From Norana najaformis (Eukaryota; Annelida; Clitellata; Crassiclitellata; Hormogastridae), in NCBI GenBank assembly GCA_964023275.1, contig OZ029922.1:1322741-1386740 (forward strand): a stretch of 64,000 bases of DNA, given 5' to 3'. The position numbers and the translations under genes were made by a program. The number at the start of each line of letters is the position of its first letter. Position 1 is the first letter of the stretch. Shown here piece by piece: positions 53,609 through 64,000 of the stretch. The notes under the pieces were generated by a model. It was not told the DNA's origin, ran no database searches, and saw only the letters and a list, made by a program, of their open reading frames with translations.

Positions 53609-53676
<68 letters not shown>
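53609..53676 (+). repeat. (TAA)n microsatellite
   Basis: Pure AAT run, probably the tail of the retroelement end on its right. Confidence 0.95.
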
Positions 53677-53677
<1 letters not shown>

Positions 53678-53689
53678 TAGTTAGAGCGA

Positions 53690-53925
53690 TTGCAAACCTG
53701 TAAGCTGGAGAGACGACGGTAGGAGATAACTGCACCTCAGAGGGACCCAAACGATCGCCACTGAACGAAACTGTGACCCAACTTAACAACCCAAAGATCT
53801 CTTTATACGGACGGTGAACCCGAGGTCTGGGACGCAGCAGCCTGCCGAAGCCTTCGAGGGCTACTGCACGAGCAGACGGCGTCTGACACCCTACACCTAC
53901 ACCGGCCAAATAATTAATCAACTTA
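53690..53925 (-). mobile_element. Possible retroelement 3' end with ATT tail
   Basis: A GC-rich block open on the minus strand (GCQTPSARAVALEGFGRLLR) runs straight into an (ATT)n run of about 68 bp, as expected of a retroposed 3' end. The family is not recognised. Confidence 0.35.
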
Positions 53926-54356
53926 TTATTCAGTCCATCGCCGCTTGCTTAATTAGAAATTATGATTTCCGCCCATGCATGCGTTGCCCGTTCGGCCCAA
54001 ACGAATCCACTTCGACTAAAGGTACCGTGTCGAATGTACATCGTCCGAATTTCGACTCCTCTAGAGCTGGGCGCAGCCGGCTAACGGTGGCCATGGGTCG
54101 CCCGTTGGACACTCCAGCCGCAGCTTGATGGAGCCACTGTATGGAGGGCGAGCGGAAGGGGATTCGGTTTCATCTGGAAACGAGTTGAAACTGGAATCAG
54201 GTCCGTGAAAACTGATTATGCAGCACGGTTTAGACGCGGTGAGAAAAAGCGAGGCAGACAGAGAAAAGGACAGACTGAGACACAGACACCTACAGATAAG
54301 GAGGCAGAAACAGAGTGGAGAGGGGACAGAGAGGAAAAGGAAGATGTGAGATATGT

Positions 54357-54500
<144 letters not shown>

Positions 54501-55244
54501 TATATGCATACATACATACATACAGATACAAAAACAGAAGACATACATGTATATACAAAGACACACAAGCATAGCATGTATACAGAGGTAGACATACAGA
54601 CGAGGCAGATCCAAAATCAGAAGGCATGTATGCATACCTACATGTATAGGGACCGACAGACTGACAGACAGTTCGTGTGTGGTGGGGGTAGAGGACAACG
54701 GCGAGTAGACTTTGAAATCGAATTATGAATTCGACTGCCCCGACTAAAGTATCTGCTTAGCATATCACATGCCACAGCATCTCACCGTCGGCATAATCCG
54801 CACGAATAGCTACACATGCGTCAGCTGTTCTCGATGCAAATTGAATTTTGATCCGACAGAGATGGAGGAAGGGAAGAAGGGAAGGCACGGAGGGTGGAGG
54901 GTGATATTGGATAGACAGGGGGTAGAGTACGCGTGGCCAGCCAAGGACGTGGGTAGCGAATAAGTAAATGATACTGCTGCTGTTATACATGAAGTGGGTT
55001 CCTGAGATGCAATTAGTTTCTAGAGAACAGACAATTTTTTCAGGCCGCTGATTTGATTGGGTGTAACGTAATTGTAATCGTAATTGTACTTGTAATGGAA
55101 ACATTTTTATAGCGCCTGTTCAAGAGAAATATTAAGAGGCGGTCTCTACTTTAGTCTAAACGATGTTAAAGGCGTATGCTCAGATAACTAAGAGTCGTAA
55201 CTGACGGACACTCGCAAACGCGTGGAGGATTGATGTGTAATGTG

Positions 55245-55345
55245 CTGTAATGCTGTAATTGTAAATATGGACTTATATAGCGCCTCTTCGAGAGAGGCTC
55301 ATCAGAGACGCTCCAGTATGATGTAAACCGAGATTATGCAAGGAA
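55245..55345 (-). mobile_element. Degenerate LINE 3' end
   Basis: Same GAGGCGCTATATAAGTCC block and short AATTAC tail; closely similar to 8460-8515. Confidence 0.55.
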
Positions 55346-55405
55346 AGCTGAGCTCACCCAAGCAAAGGTAAGATAAGATGATGACATATTTTGATTGTTT
55401 AACAT

Positions 55406-55438
55406 TGATGATGATGATGGTGGTGGTGGTGGTGATGG

Positions 55439-55480
<42 letters not shown>
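55406..55480 (+). repeat. (GAT/GGT)n tract
   Basis: GATGATGGTGGTGGTG.. then GATGAT; forms the tail of the minus-strand SINE at 55482-55680. Confidence 0.9.
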
Positions 55481-55481
55481 G

Positions 55482-55680
55482 TTCTCTGCCTGAAGACAGG
55501 TCCACTGACTTTATGCCACCCGGGATGAGATGAGTGAGGTGGTTTCCCGTTGCCTCCTCACAGACAATTGAGCAACTTGTCCAAGGTCGCTACGCAGTGG
55601 CTTGAGGCAGATTCGAACCCGCGACCCTCCGATTACGATGCATCGACCATACCACTACATCACCGCGTCCCACTTGCTTT
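55482..55680 (-). mobile_element. tRNA-derived SINE with ATG/TGA tail
   Basis: On the minus strand: GCGGTGATGTAGTGGTATGG, TCGCGGGTTCGAATCTGCC (clear B box), a GACCTTGGACAAGTTGCTCA body, and an end that runs into a (CAT/ATG)n tract. Strong Pol III-type head. Confidence 0.75.
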
Positions 55681-56422
55681 ACCTTAACTTATATTGTTTT
55701 GCCTTCCCATTTCTCGCTTACCTTGCCATGTCTTACCATTGATGATTTGCCATTACTTAATGAACTCATTTCACCTTATCTTACCTTACTTTACCGTACT
55801 TTAACTTACATCAAGTCTTGAGGATATAGCAACTCGGTGTTGGCATAATGGGTCCAGTGACCTCTCTAATGAGGGGACGACATAGCATTTACCCTGTTGA
55901 TAGTAGGTCCGCATAGCACGTAACTTCTTCATAGCCCTCACATATGCATGTGCTTAAATTGTGTGGCGGCATAACTACTCTGACAACTTTTTGATGCAAA
56001 AATTACTTATTGACGACCGCAGTAAATAGGTCAATTCATCTGTCTATATATATATATATATCCACGTTTTCACACACAAATATATATTAAACAAGTCATG
56101 TCTGTATATAAGCACAGTTTTGTATATATACACATGTGTAGTATATATTTAACACAACATATATATGTAGGTATGCATTTGTAATATATAATCCTTCCGT
56201 CACATGCCGACCGTGTCCAAGCGTTCTTTAAACTGGCGCTAAGTAAATTACTCAAGACGCTGATCTATGGTCCACTTTTCCAGTGGTTGAGGTCGATGTC
56301 TGGTAAAGTGTGACAAGGCACCGGTTTATTGAAGAGTCCCTCGGCGACAGACCTAGAGGAACAGAAACAGCTGTATGATAAGATGGATCTTACGAGATCT
56401 TGCCATGAATTACCGAAACATC

Positions 56423-56570
56423 GTTGATTGTAATTGTAATCGAAAATATTTATAACGCCACTTCAAGAGAAACTTATTCCACCCTGAAAACGCAAAACCA
56501 CGATCGAAAATAGTTTTCAAGCGCTTGCGGAGAAGACGAAGAGAAAAGGTCAAGGTGCTTATGCTGCGGG
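56423..56570 (-). mobile_element. Degenerate LINE 3' end, same family as 20947
   Basis: Encodes LRLLRKRLKTIFDRGFAFSG, then a GGCGTTATAAATATT block and an ATTACAATTACAAT tail. Confidence 0.6.
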
Positions 56571-56799
56571 TCGCTGGATGACTTATTCCGGAAAGATGGA
56601 TCCACCACATTAAAATATGAACAATGTTAGCAACATATGTGGTCTTATCCTGCCTTGCCTGACCTCATCTTGCCCTAATTTGCATGGTCTTACTTGCCTT
56701 CTGTAGCCTGGCCTGACCTGACCTGACCTTTATTTGCCTTTTCTTGACAACTTTATACACTACAATACCAAAGGTCAGGCCAAAGGTAACTGAAATTTG

Positions 56800-57030
56800 A
56801 TAATGCCCTCCCCACAAAGTTCAGAAGTGCACATTGAAACCGGAGAACAGGAAAAATTAAAAATTATAAACAGACTGGAAGAACTCAGTTGTCTGTTTAG
56901 AGCTAAAGATAGTCTCAGTAAGAGAGATTCGGACATGAGGAGGTACAGAGTTCCAGATGGAAGATTTGGCAACTGTGAATGAATACCGGGTACTAGGAAC
57001 AGCAATGTTTTCATAAGATGCTGATTGCAA
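56800..57030 (-). mobile_element. LINE C-terminus relic (GRSF-type)
   Basis: A frame reads SFTVAKSSIWNSVPPHVRIS; nucleotide similarity to 1400-1480 (TTCAGAAGTGcACATTGAAAc..GGAGAAcAGGA) is obvious. Confidence 0.6.
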
Positions 57031-57137
57031 GACACCAGTGAAGTTACCCTGTGAAGGTTTTTAAAGGAAAGGCATGATCTAGCTACATTTTAACTATAAG
57101 CAGGAAAATGGCTCTCTGATTGGAGTGAATAACGTAC

Positions 57138-57258
57138 TGAGCGAAAACTGGGGTCCGTCCGGGCTGTAGGAAGATATACGGTTGGATGCGTTTTATTCCA
57201 TCTCCGTTCAGGCAAAAAATGCGAGCCATTGTGATCTTCCGGATTTCATTCAGCTGAG
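57138..57258 (-). CDS. Peroxidase exon H (last recognised)
   Basis: Acceptor GTTTTAG|CTCAG. It encodes QLNEIRKITMARIFCLNGDG then IKRIQPYIFLQPG, like LxxIRxxSLARIICDNGD..IQPxxF. The end is uncertain: a GTACGT donor at 57137 would require a further short exon that I could not find, while reading on reaches a stop at 57083 and gives a short divergent tail. Confidence 0.8.
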
Positions 57259-60200
57259 CTAAAACGCAAGTAAGAACCAATTAACTACAAACCCATTACC
57301 GTATGGTATGATATGTTGTGGTGAGCTGTGGCGTACAGAAGTGTGCTATTCTGTGCTATGTTATGTTATGCTATATTGTGTCATGTTTTATGTGTCATGT
57401 TATATTGTGTTATGTTATTGTATGGTATGGTTTGGTATGGTATGGCATGGTTTGGTATACGCCTGGTCTTTGGCAGGCGTTCATTCACAGTTGCTGGACC
57501 TTCTGTTTTGAACTCTGTACTTTCACATATTCGTTACTCTCCTACACAGGCTCTTTTCGTTCTAAACCCAAAACTTTTAGTCTGTTTCTAGTTCTTAGTG
57601 TTTCGTGTTTTCCTACTTCAGTATACAATTCAGAACTTCATAGGAGGGCGTTGTCGAATTTCAGTTGTATTGTCACATGGCGTAGTATTTTAGTAATATG
57701 CTATGGTAGGTATTACATCGCAGAGCATAGCATAGTGGTATCTTTTTGGTATCAAATCTTTAGTGGTATTTGAGATCCAAATGGTATCCCGCCAGCACAA
57801 TTTGATACCTCGTATCGTGATGGTAAGGTTAGGAAATTTACCACACTGGCACATATGGCTGGCATTTATGAATTAAACAGGGATGGATTTAACGTGAACG
57901 AATTGGTAGCTATTCATTTTCAGGCTTGGCATTGTGATAATACACCGGAAAAAGAAGTAAAGTTAAGTATACACGTTGCCCATGGATTATACATATATAT
58001 ATTTCTATTATTCGTGAGAAATGTGTAATTATACATTTATATATATTAAAATTTCTTTAATATCTTAATTTGGCTGATAAAACTACGTAATCTGCAAATA
58101 TACGTTTTGTTTGCTGTACTTTTGATAGGCAATGTAAAGGCGCTATATTAAGTGTCCTGATAAATACATGTATACATAATCTGTCACTATATGATGTTAT
58201 GCATACATACACCAAGTCGCTTTGGTCAGGTGCTACTTGGAATTTGCGTATAATGATGTTGAAGATTTTGTGTGTGCTGAATAGATTTGTGAGTCGTTCG
58301 CTCTCTGTCTAATGAGATGAAAATTGACTGTGACAAGTTGAGGAATGTGTCCCAGGACCAACGCTGTTAAAATCAATGGCTGTTGATAGCAGACACCAGT
58401 GTCTTTTTGAATGATGATAGATATTAAATTGTCCCATGTCAAGTCAATCTACCTAGTGTGAATCCGGCGCCGTCGTTCTCGTACCAGAAGCGATCTGCCC
58501 TGCGCAGGTGCGTGAACGTGTTGGCGATTATACAAGCAAACGTTGGTCCTGCGATTCCACCGTCAACTGATCTTTCGGACATCGCTCCAGGGAAGATGTC
58601 AATGTCATCCACGTCCCTTCAACCACACGAAAACAACCACCCATATAAAATTTTATGCATGTATGTATATATGTATGTATGCGTGCATGATGTATGTACA
58701 AATGTATGCATGTATCTAGCTGTTTATATAGCGCATTTTAGGAATCTTACACTTGCGCTAGTTTGATAGCATTACGATACACCACATAACTGTGGTTAAT
58801 ACTTTGATAAAATCAGAGAGACGTGATGTGTGGATTCGTCAGCGTGTTGAAGTAGCACTTTGAATACCAGTGTATTGTACTATATTGTATTTGTCAAATT
58901 TTATAGCGCCTTTTCCAGAAGAAACTACTCGGCAGCTCTGCCGAACTACAGCCTCGAGGACACAAGTGAGTTTTAAGGCAACGAGTTGCCAAAGTTCTGT
59001 CCTCCCATCCACAGCCACCTGTATTCGAGTGCTCAGGTGACTGAGAGTTCAGGTAGCTGGGCATCAGTAGGTCTACTTAGATTAGGCCAATTTGAAGTCA
59101 GCCTATTCGCATTAGGCTTCTGCTTTGCATGTGAACAGATTGCTCAACTGCGCTTATAATATATGCATCTATACCTGTGTGGCGAGTCTGTGTTTACCTG
59201 TATACGCATTCTGTGGAAACGCATTTAGTGATATAGTTGTTTATATACCGTTTCCTATGCCAGTTCATATGGCAGTTCATATAACTGTTCATATAGCAGT
59301 TCACATATCGGTTCTTATACTAATTCTCACACCAATTCTTACACCAGTTCAAATGCCATCCCATTTAATATAGCATTACATGTGCCACCTAATTAAGCTT
59401 TTAAAATTAATTTATACTTTATCTTCTAACAGTCGTGCTCCTTTTAATTTAGATTAAGCCAGAGTTTAAATTTAGAAAATAATTTAATATTAGTTGGACT
59501 TTAATTAGCAAAACTGATAATTTAGAAGCGAGGATTAGAATTCGGATGCCGAGGGCCCTCATACTTGTAGAGTTTGCTAAGTCGCCTTCGAACATCCTCA
59601 CGAGTAATTTCAGTCGATAGATCGTCGAAGCTTCTGGCTCTTCGCAGTCCACAGAACTCTCGGTAGTCGTTGTATGCTGAAATCAGGACATCCGACTAAC
59701 ACAAGTCGTGGCTTATTTCAGAGATTTAAATCTCGGGCTAGTACGGTCCGTGCACGGGGACCTTAAATGGCGTGGCGCCCATTCAAACGTGCAGCGGTTG
59801 TGAAGGATCTCACCCGATAAATTCATTGCAAAATGAGCAGGGTCGAGTCCATGAGCTCGCTATATAAAATCGATACATTTACATTTACAAGTCGGGCAAT
59901 GCACACTTCAACCGTAATCGTAATTGTAATAGTAATCTGCGGACTTTCTTCACCGCTCATAAAGTTAAGTCGTGGAACAGACAGGCAGACAGACAGACAG
60001 ACAGACTTACTGATTGACCGACCGACTGACTGATACTTGGAAATGTTTCGAAGTTTCTGCCGGTTATGTAAGGTCAACTTGGATGAACCAGGCAGCTAAT
60101 AGATGCCGTTAAACACTGGATACTAATACATACCAATTGTCAAAAAAGAGCTCAGCCTATTCATCTGCAAATCAACTTCTACTGACGCTATGGCCTGTCA

Positions 60201-63200
60201 TTTTTTGTTCTGTCGAAGGGTATCTAAAATAAAGTTGTGTGACGTAAAGTAAAGTAATTTGACTTCAACGGCCCTGACAGTCGTAAGATGCCACTAAACA
60301 CCGGAAACTACCACTTCGTATATTGCAGGGTATCAAGACTGGCCACTGAAATTAATTTATTATTTGTGATAATCTATTATTTATGAGACACGGTGAGGTC
60401 GACGTCAACAACCCCGATAGCCATAAAAATCCATTCTGCCAGAGTCACTAAGTAGCTACCATCAACACTTGAAAACTACTTTCTCTCAGGGGGTGGGCTG
60501 GGAACACCTTTGAGTGGATGAATGAATGAATGAACACATGAGGCTAGAAATCTTGACTCACTTCCGAGTCCGTGATCCCTGGCTCGCTGGATGTTGAGAG
60601 AGAGCAGGTCGAGTCCTGGACCATGAGGAGGATTTTCGGTGAAGAGACTTCGAGTGATCTGCTTCGTGAAGAACGTGTCGAAAGTCTGCGACGGTTCCTC
60701 GACGAGGCCACGGATGAATGCATCGATTCCACCTGCCTCTGTGTCGTAGAAGTGGAGAGGTTTGTTGAAGGTCTGTAAAGAAAAACACCGCGGTGCTGGA
60801 TTCGTTAACAACTGGCCTTGCAATATTCTATGTAACAAAAGGCTTAGACAAGTGCTTGCGAGGTCCCGCTGTATGTGTGTGCTAGTGAACGTTATCTGGC
60901 GAACATGAGAACAATAGAGGTTAAATAAAGCGATATCCTGGGGTATAGTTCCCAAAATCGGAACAGGTGTTGGCAATTGCTTTTATGGCCCCCATAAATG
61001 GAAGCAAGAGTGAATTTCTTCTGAAAGGACATCTTGAAGAACTAGGGTTAGTTGCTCTGGGCGGGTAAGGTTAGTCGTCCATTAATTGTTTTCTCTTGCC
61101 CATAGCTTCACAGTGCAACGTACTGTACAGTATGCAGTTATAACGGGATATCATAGATCTGCTGTTGGACTGCTGTTTAGTCTGGACCTATTGCATTGCG
61201 CTGAACTACAATGTATTGTATTGCATTGATTTGTATCGTATTCTAGTGTTTTAGTTTACTGTACTATATTTCAATGTACATTTCTGCAGCGTTTTGTACT
61301 GTGTTGTATTGCGTTGTATAATCTCAAAAGAATTTGTTATGCTCACACACTCCAAGTCAGGTCATTCTTGATCTCGCAGATTGGACGTTACATAAATGTT
61401 CCATTGCAAACCCAATAAAAGGAATGACTTCTGTACTGTAAAGTAAAGTATACCTCTGAGAGGAAAAGGCGATCGTTGACCTGGTGATGTTCGTTCGTGC
61501 GATGTAGTTTCTCCTGGAGCAGAGTATGTCCGATGCGGAAAGCGGCCGACGCAAAGGAGTTCGGTACACGACCGTCCAACGTCGGGTCATAACCTCAAAG
61601 AAAAAACAGGCCACAATCAGTAAAGGCGCTATATGAACACTCGGATACTCGCATACAAAGGATAAGAAGAGAACAGTGCAAAAGAATGAGAAGCAAGAAA
61701 ACTGGCGCATATAAACTATCGATATTGTTTATAGTTTATTTCGTTCAAGTTTTATTCAAGTTAGATAGGCTGAGTACAGATATAGATTGATTTAATATAG
61801 ATATAGTATATATATATATAAGTGCATATATATAATATATATGGTAGATATAGTAAAGAATTGATATAGATAGATATAGCTAGGTATAGATATAAGTTAG
61901 GTAAGATCAGTGCAGGTTAGGTCAGTTCAAGTTACATTAGGTTAGGTTAGATCAGCATAAATTAGGTCAGAGTGGCTTAGACTATATTCGATCAGTCCTC
62001 TTCCTCATTGCCTGGTCTCTACACGGATAATATACGTTCGCTGTACTCGTGTTATAGCTGTCTTTTCATTCTGGTTGGATTTGAACAGGTCCTAGATGGC
62101 CACCGACCTTTGTAGTATCCGCCTCGAACAAGGTCCAGCTCATTCTCCTTGATGATGGTTGGCCCAAGCAGGAGTGGCAGCCACTCGTTGAAGGTGATGT
62201 GCTGAATCACAGCAACCATCAGCCGACGGGTCTCTTGGAAAAGCTGCTCACCCATCCAGTGCGGGTTGAGACGGTGCAGGTGCTCCTCGAGGTGGTTGTG
62301 GTATCGGACGAGGACGATGTGAATCATTCCAAGTCCGGCATTCTCATTCACGCGTGGATCGCCTGAAATCGCAATATTTATAGGGCGCATTTTCATGGAA
62401 GCTATTCAGATTAATTTAAGCATTTATATAGCGCCTCTCGGTGGAAATCCCTCAGTAAAGTTGTAGTCTTATATCTGTCTGTAATATAACACAGGACGGA
62501 TGGATGGGTGGATGTTAAATATTATTGGTTTATCTTATAACTCATCTTTTATGTGAGGTTCCTAAACTGCGCTATATAAATGCTTGCATATATAATTACA
62601 GCCATATGTGGATAATGTATTACTCTGTCTCTCTCCTTCTGCCTATGCTTGTTTCTCTCTCCTCTCTCGCTTTCGCACTCACTCTCTCTGTCTCTCTGTT
62701 TGTCTGTCTCTCTCTCTCAACACACAGGACACACAGCATAGAATTGTTATCAGAAATAAAAACCTCACAGGCAGAGAATGGCGGCATCACCTGCTTGCAG
62801 ACAGACGTGTGTTTCGTTTAAGTTTTCGCAGTCGCTTGGCATCGACGAGGTCACAACCTCTTTTGGTAGGAGGGGCTTGTAACGGTTGCCATGGGGATGA
62901 GCAGTCACTGCCATTCGACCACGCCCCGCGTCTGAATAGTCGCGCAGAAGGTCCATTTCCTCCTGAGTACTTCCATAGACCTCAGACGCATCCAGCCAGT
63001 GCGTCACTTGATCCAGATGCTCCCTTGGACCTAAAGACAGACCAACAACGGATACAGAGTCAGGTGAACGTCACCCCAAACAGGCGACCTATAGCTTAAA
63101 TAAATATTTACTGGAATGATAATTTTTATCATGAGCTTGGCACTCCATCCGGGTTTTATCCCATCGATCAGTCCAATCACCCGTCCCTGCATCAATCCAT

Positions 63201-63512
63201 GCATGCAACCGTCGCTTTATATCCATCCATCAATCCTATCCATCTAACCGATCATCCATCCATTCATCCACCCTATTACCCATTCATCTATCTATGCAGT
63301 CAGTGTTCCATCCATCTATTCGTCCATGCTTGACTGACCCACTTGGCAGTCTAGAGGAGGCACTTCCATGTCACGGACGAACTTGAGGCATCGGTTGAAC
63401 TGGGCGAAGTCCACATCATCCACTGGAACTGGAATTGGGAAGCAGGCATCGAGTCCCGGTCCAGTGGCGCATCCATCGTCGCCACACTTGACCTCTGTCA
63501 CCATCTGTTGGC
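57138..63512 (-). CDS. Animal haem peroxidase (peroxinectin/chorion-peroxidase type), partial, 8 exons
   Basis: Secreted haem peroxidase that oxidises halides or phenols with H2O2; relatives act in matrix cross-linking or defence. Minus-strand exons 63512-63339, 63030-62791, 62362-62108, 61593-61454, 60772-60562, 59676-59565, 58616-58453 and 57258-57138 join with matching phase (1417 nt, about 472 codons). Landmarks: GPREHLDQVTHWLDASEVYG; CLQAGDPRVNE, whose Arg and Glu match the distal Arg and haem-ester Glu of myeloperoxidase (MPO); ASAAFRIGHTLL with the proximal His; SLNIQRARDHGL; DDIDIFPGAMSE; and ADRFWYEN. The position of MPO's haem-linked Met is Asn (VNENAGL), as in peroxidases lacking the sulfonium bond. 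Missing are the exons with the distal His (WGQxxDHD), beyond 64000, and possibly a short last exon. Introns hold SINEs and simple repeats. Confidence 0.92.
57440..57700 (+). mobile_element. LINE C-terminus relic (GRSF-type), opposite orientation
   Basis: A frame reads GRRSFTVAGPSVLNSVLSHI and then FVLNPKL, with the same family's tail in the following bases. Confidence 0.55.
58453..58616 (-). CDS. Peroxidase exon G
   Basis: Acceptor TTGAAG|GGAC and donor CACTAG|GTAGAT. It encodes DVDDIDIFPGAMSERSVDGG, then GPTFACIIANTF and RRADRFWYEN, family hallmarks. Confidence 0.93.
59565..59676 (-). CDS. Peroxidase exon F
   Basis: Acceptor GATTTCAG|CATAC and donor CTACAA|GTATGA. It encodes YNDYREFCGLRRARSFDDLS and LSKLYK, the expected P/T-YN-x-WR-x-FCGL continuation of RDHGL. 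Phase 2 at both ends. Confidence 0.9.
59708..59890 (+). repeat. Dispersed repeat pair A, copy 2
   Basis: Same element as 40188-40370, in a peroxidase intron 32 bp from exon F; GGGTCGAGTCCATGAGC resembles a B box. Confidence 0.75.
60062..60460 (+). repeat. Three clustered copies of the GATGCCGTTAAACAC repeat
   Basis: Near 60062-60122 (GATGCCGTTAAACACTGGAT), 60240-60310 (CTTCAACGGCCCTGACAG..GATGCCACTAAACACCGGA) and 60382-60460 (GGTCGACGTCAACAACCCCG), all in the peroxidase intron between exons E and F. Confidence 0.6.
60562..60772 (-). CDS. Peroxidase exon E
   Basis: Acceptor TTTACAG|ACC and donor CGGAA|GTGAGT. It encodes TFNKPLHFYDTEAGGIDAFI, then FFTKQITRSLF and LSLNIQRARDHGLG; the Asn matches the conserved Asn that hydrogen-bonds the proximal His. 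Confidence 0.93.
61454..61593 (-). CDS. Peroxidase exon D: proximal His
   Basis: Acceptor CTTTGAG|GTTAT and donor TCAGAG|GTATAC. It encodes YDPTLDGRVPNSFASAAFRI then GHTLLQEKL; the His in RIGH is the predicted iron ligand. Confidence 0.92.
62108..62362 (-). CDS. Peroxidase exon C: distal Arg and haem-ester Glu
   Basis: Acceptor ATTTCAG|GCGAT and donor TACAAAG|GTCGG, 255 nt. It encodes GDPRVNENAGLGMIHIVLVR and WMGEQLFQETRRLMVAVIQH then ITFNEWLPLLLGP, the highly conserved alpha-helical core. Confidence 0.93.
62791..63030 (-). CDS. Peroxidase exon B
   Basis: Acceptor TCTTTAG|GTCC and donor CAAGCAG|GTGATG. It encodes PREHLDQVTHWLDASEVYGS, corresponding to the LTSFVDASMVYGS region of myeloperoxidase, and ends ETHVCLQA. 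Phase 1 out. The GTTGCCATGGGGATG motif inside is coding. Confidence 0.92.
63195..63312 (+). repeat. (CATC)n-like array
   Basis: CCATCCATC/CCATTCATC units in the peroxidase intron between exons A and B. Confidence 0.8.
63339..63512 (-). CDS. Peroxidase exon A (first in window)
   Basis: Acceptor TTCCAG|GCC; encodes EVKCGDDGCATGPGLDACFP then FNRCLKFVRDMEVPPLDC. Donor taken as CAAGTGG|GTCAGT, because its phase-1 end completes the Gly of GPREHLDQ; the earlier GT (CAA|GTGGGT) would not. Two leading bases show that an upstream exon exists. Confidence 0.87.
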
Positions 63513-64000
63513 CTGGAACAACCACACCTTCAATTATTTTTATGTCTGTATTTATTAAGCGCCACTATCCGGTGCATCAATCAACGGCGCTGAGCAACTG
63601 TGTGTGAAGAACTTGCTGAAGGTTCGTACGCAGTAACCGTGGCAGAGGACGAGGAGGCTCGAATCCGTACACTTCAGGTTACAGGGGAGCACACACGAAT
63701 GCCACACATTGATTGGTATCAGTCAATCAATAAAATAGTTAATCAACAAACCTATATGAGGAACACTAATCGATAACATAATAAATCAATGATTTGATGA
63801 AGAAACGAGTGAATAAAACATTGAATGGATGACACAAGGAAACACGCATTAGTCAGTGAGTGAGTCAGTGGTTGAATAATGTTGGGCTCTTGGGTTTCCC
63901 CGGTGGAAAGTTCGAGGCTCTGAATTCGTTGTCCAGTGCTTCAATATGATGGTCGTATCAATATAATGACGGCACTGTGGAAATCATTAGATTAGATTAT

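Noticed and set aside
60544-60788. Additional ORFs of 62-76 aa in the peroxidase exon E region
   Set aside because: Out-of-frame shadows of exon E.

Overview
The window reads as nuclear DNA from a metazoan, most likely a marine invertebrate. Coding sequence is sparse and split into short exons (about 50-330 bp, plus one of 1.2 kb) by long AT-rich introns. The rest is packed with microsatellites, minisatellites, tRNA-derived SINEs and decayed LINE fragments. No bacterial, organellar or viral gene organisation is visible. I cannot name the phylum. A KR-processed amidated-peptide precursor, a thioester-family protein and an animal haem peroxidase fit a bilaterian, and a lophotrochozoan is a guess only. 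Exon borders were placed by eye from splice sites, reading-phase continuity and family similarity; no alignment or search was run.

Layout. (1) 152-12490, minus strand: the N-terminal 13 coding exons (553 codons) of an alpha-2-macroglobulin/thioester-containing protein. It starts with a signal-peptide exon at 12490 and runs off the left edge before the thioester region. All exon phases join; one intron appears to use a GC donor. (2) 12860-14614, minus: a 5'-truncated, frameshifted non-LTR retrotransposon just upstream of that first exon, with a candidate 8-bp target duplication. (3) 14.6-24.7 kb: gene-free repeats. (4) 24720-32038, plus: an unrecognised gene of three phase-0 exons (about 583 aa), with a basic helical N-terminus and a long low-complexity Lys/Glu/Pro C-terminal half ending in an acidic stretch. 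(5) 35.4-35.9 kb: a GC/CpG-rich patch that could be the promoter and 5' exon of the next gene. (6) 40737-41327, plus: a neuropeptide precursor with a signal peptide and four F-x-P-W-Gly-Gly-Lys-Arg peptides, predicted to mature to FxPWG-amides. I regard it as the most interesting object here. (7) 41.5-57.1 kb: repeats, with several nearly identical dispersed pairs. (8) 57138-63512, minus: eight exons of a secreted animal haem peroxidase lacking its N-terminal exons (beyond the right edge) and perhaps its last exon.

The genes do not form an operon or evident pathway. The thioester protein and the peroxidase are both plausible secreted defence or matrix proteins, but their proximity proves nothing. 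The recurring non-coding theme is mobile DNA: LINE 3' ends and tRNA-headed SINEs share a 3' block (GGCGCTaTAtAAAt followed by short tandem tails such as ATTACA), as expected of LINE/SINE partners. Pentanucleotide arrays of GTAAG or its complement sit in most introns and intergenic stretches.
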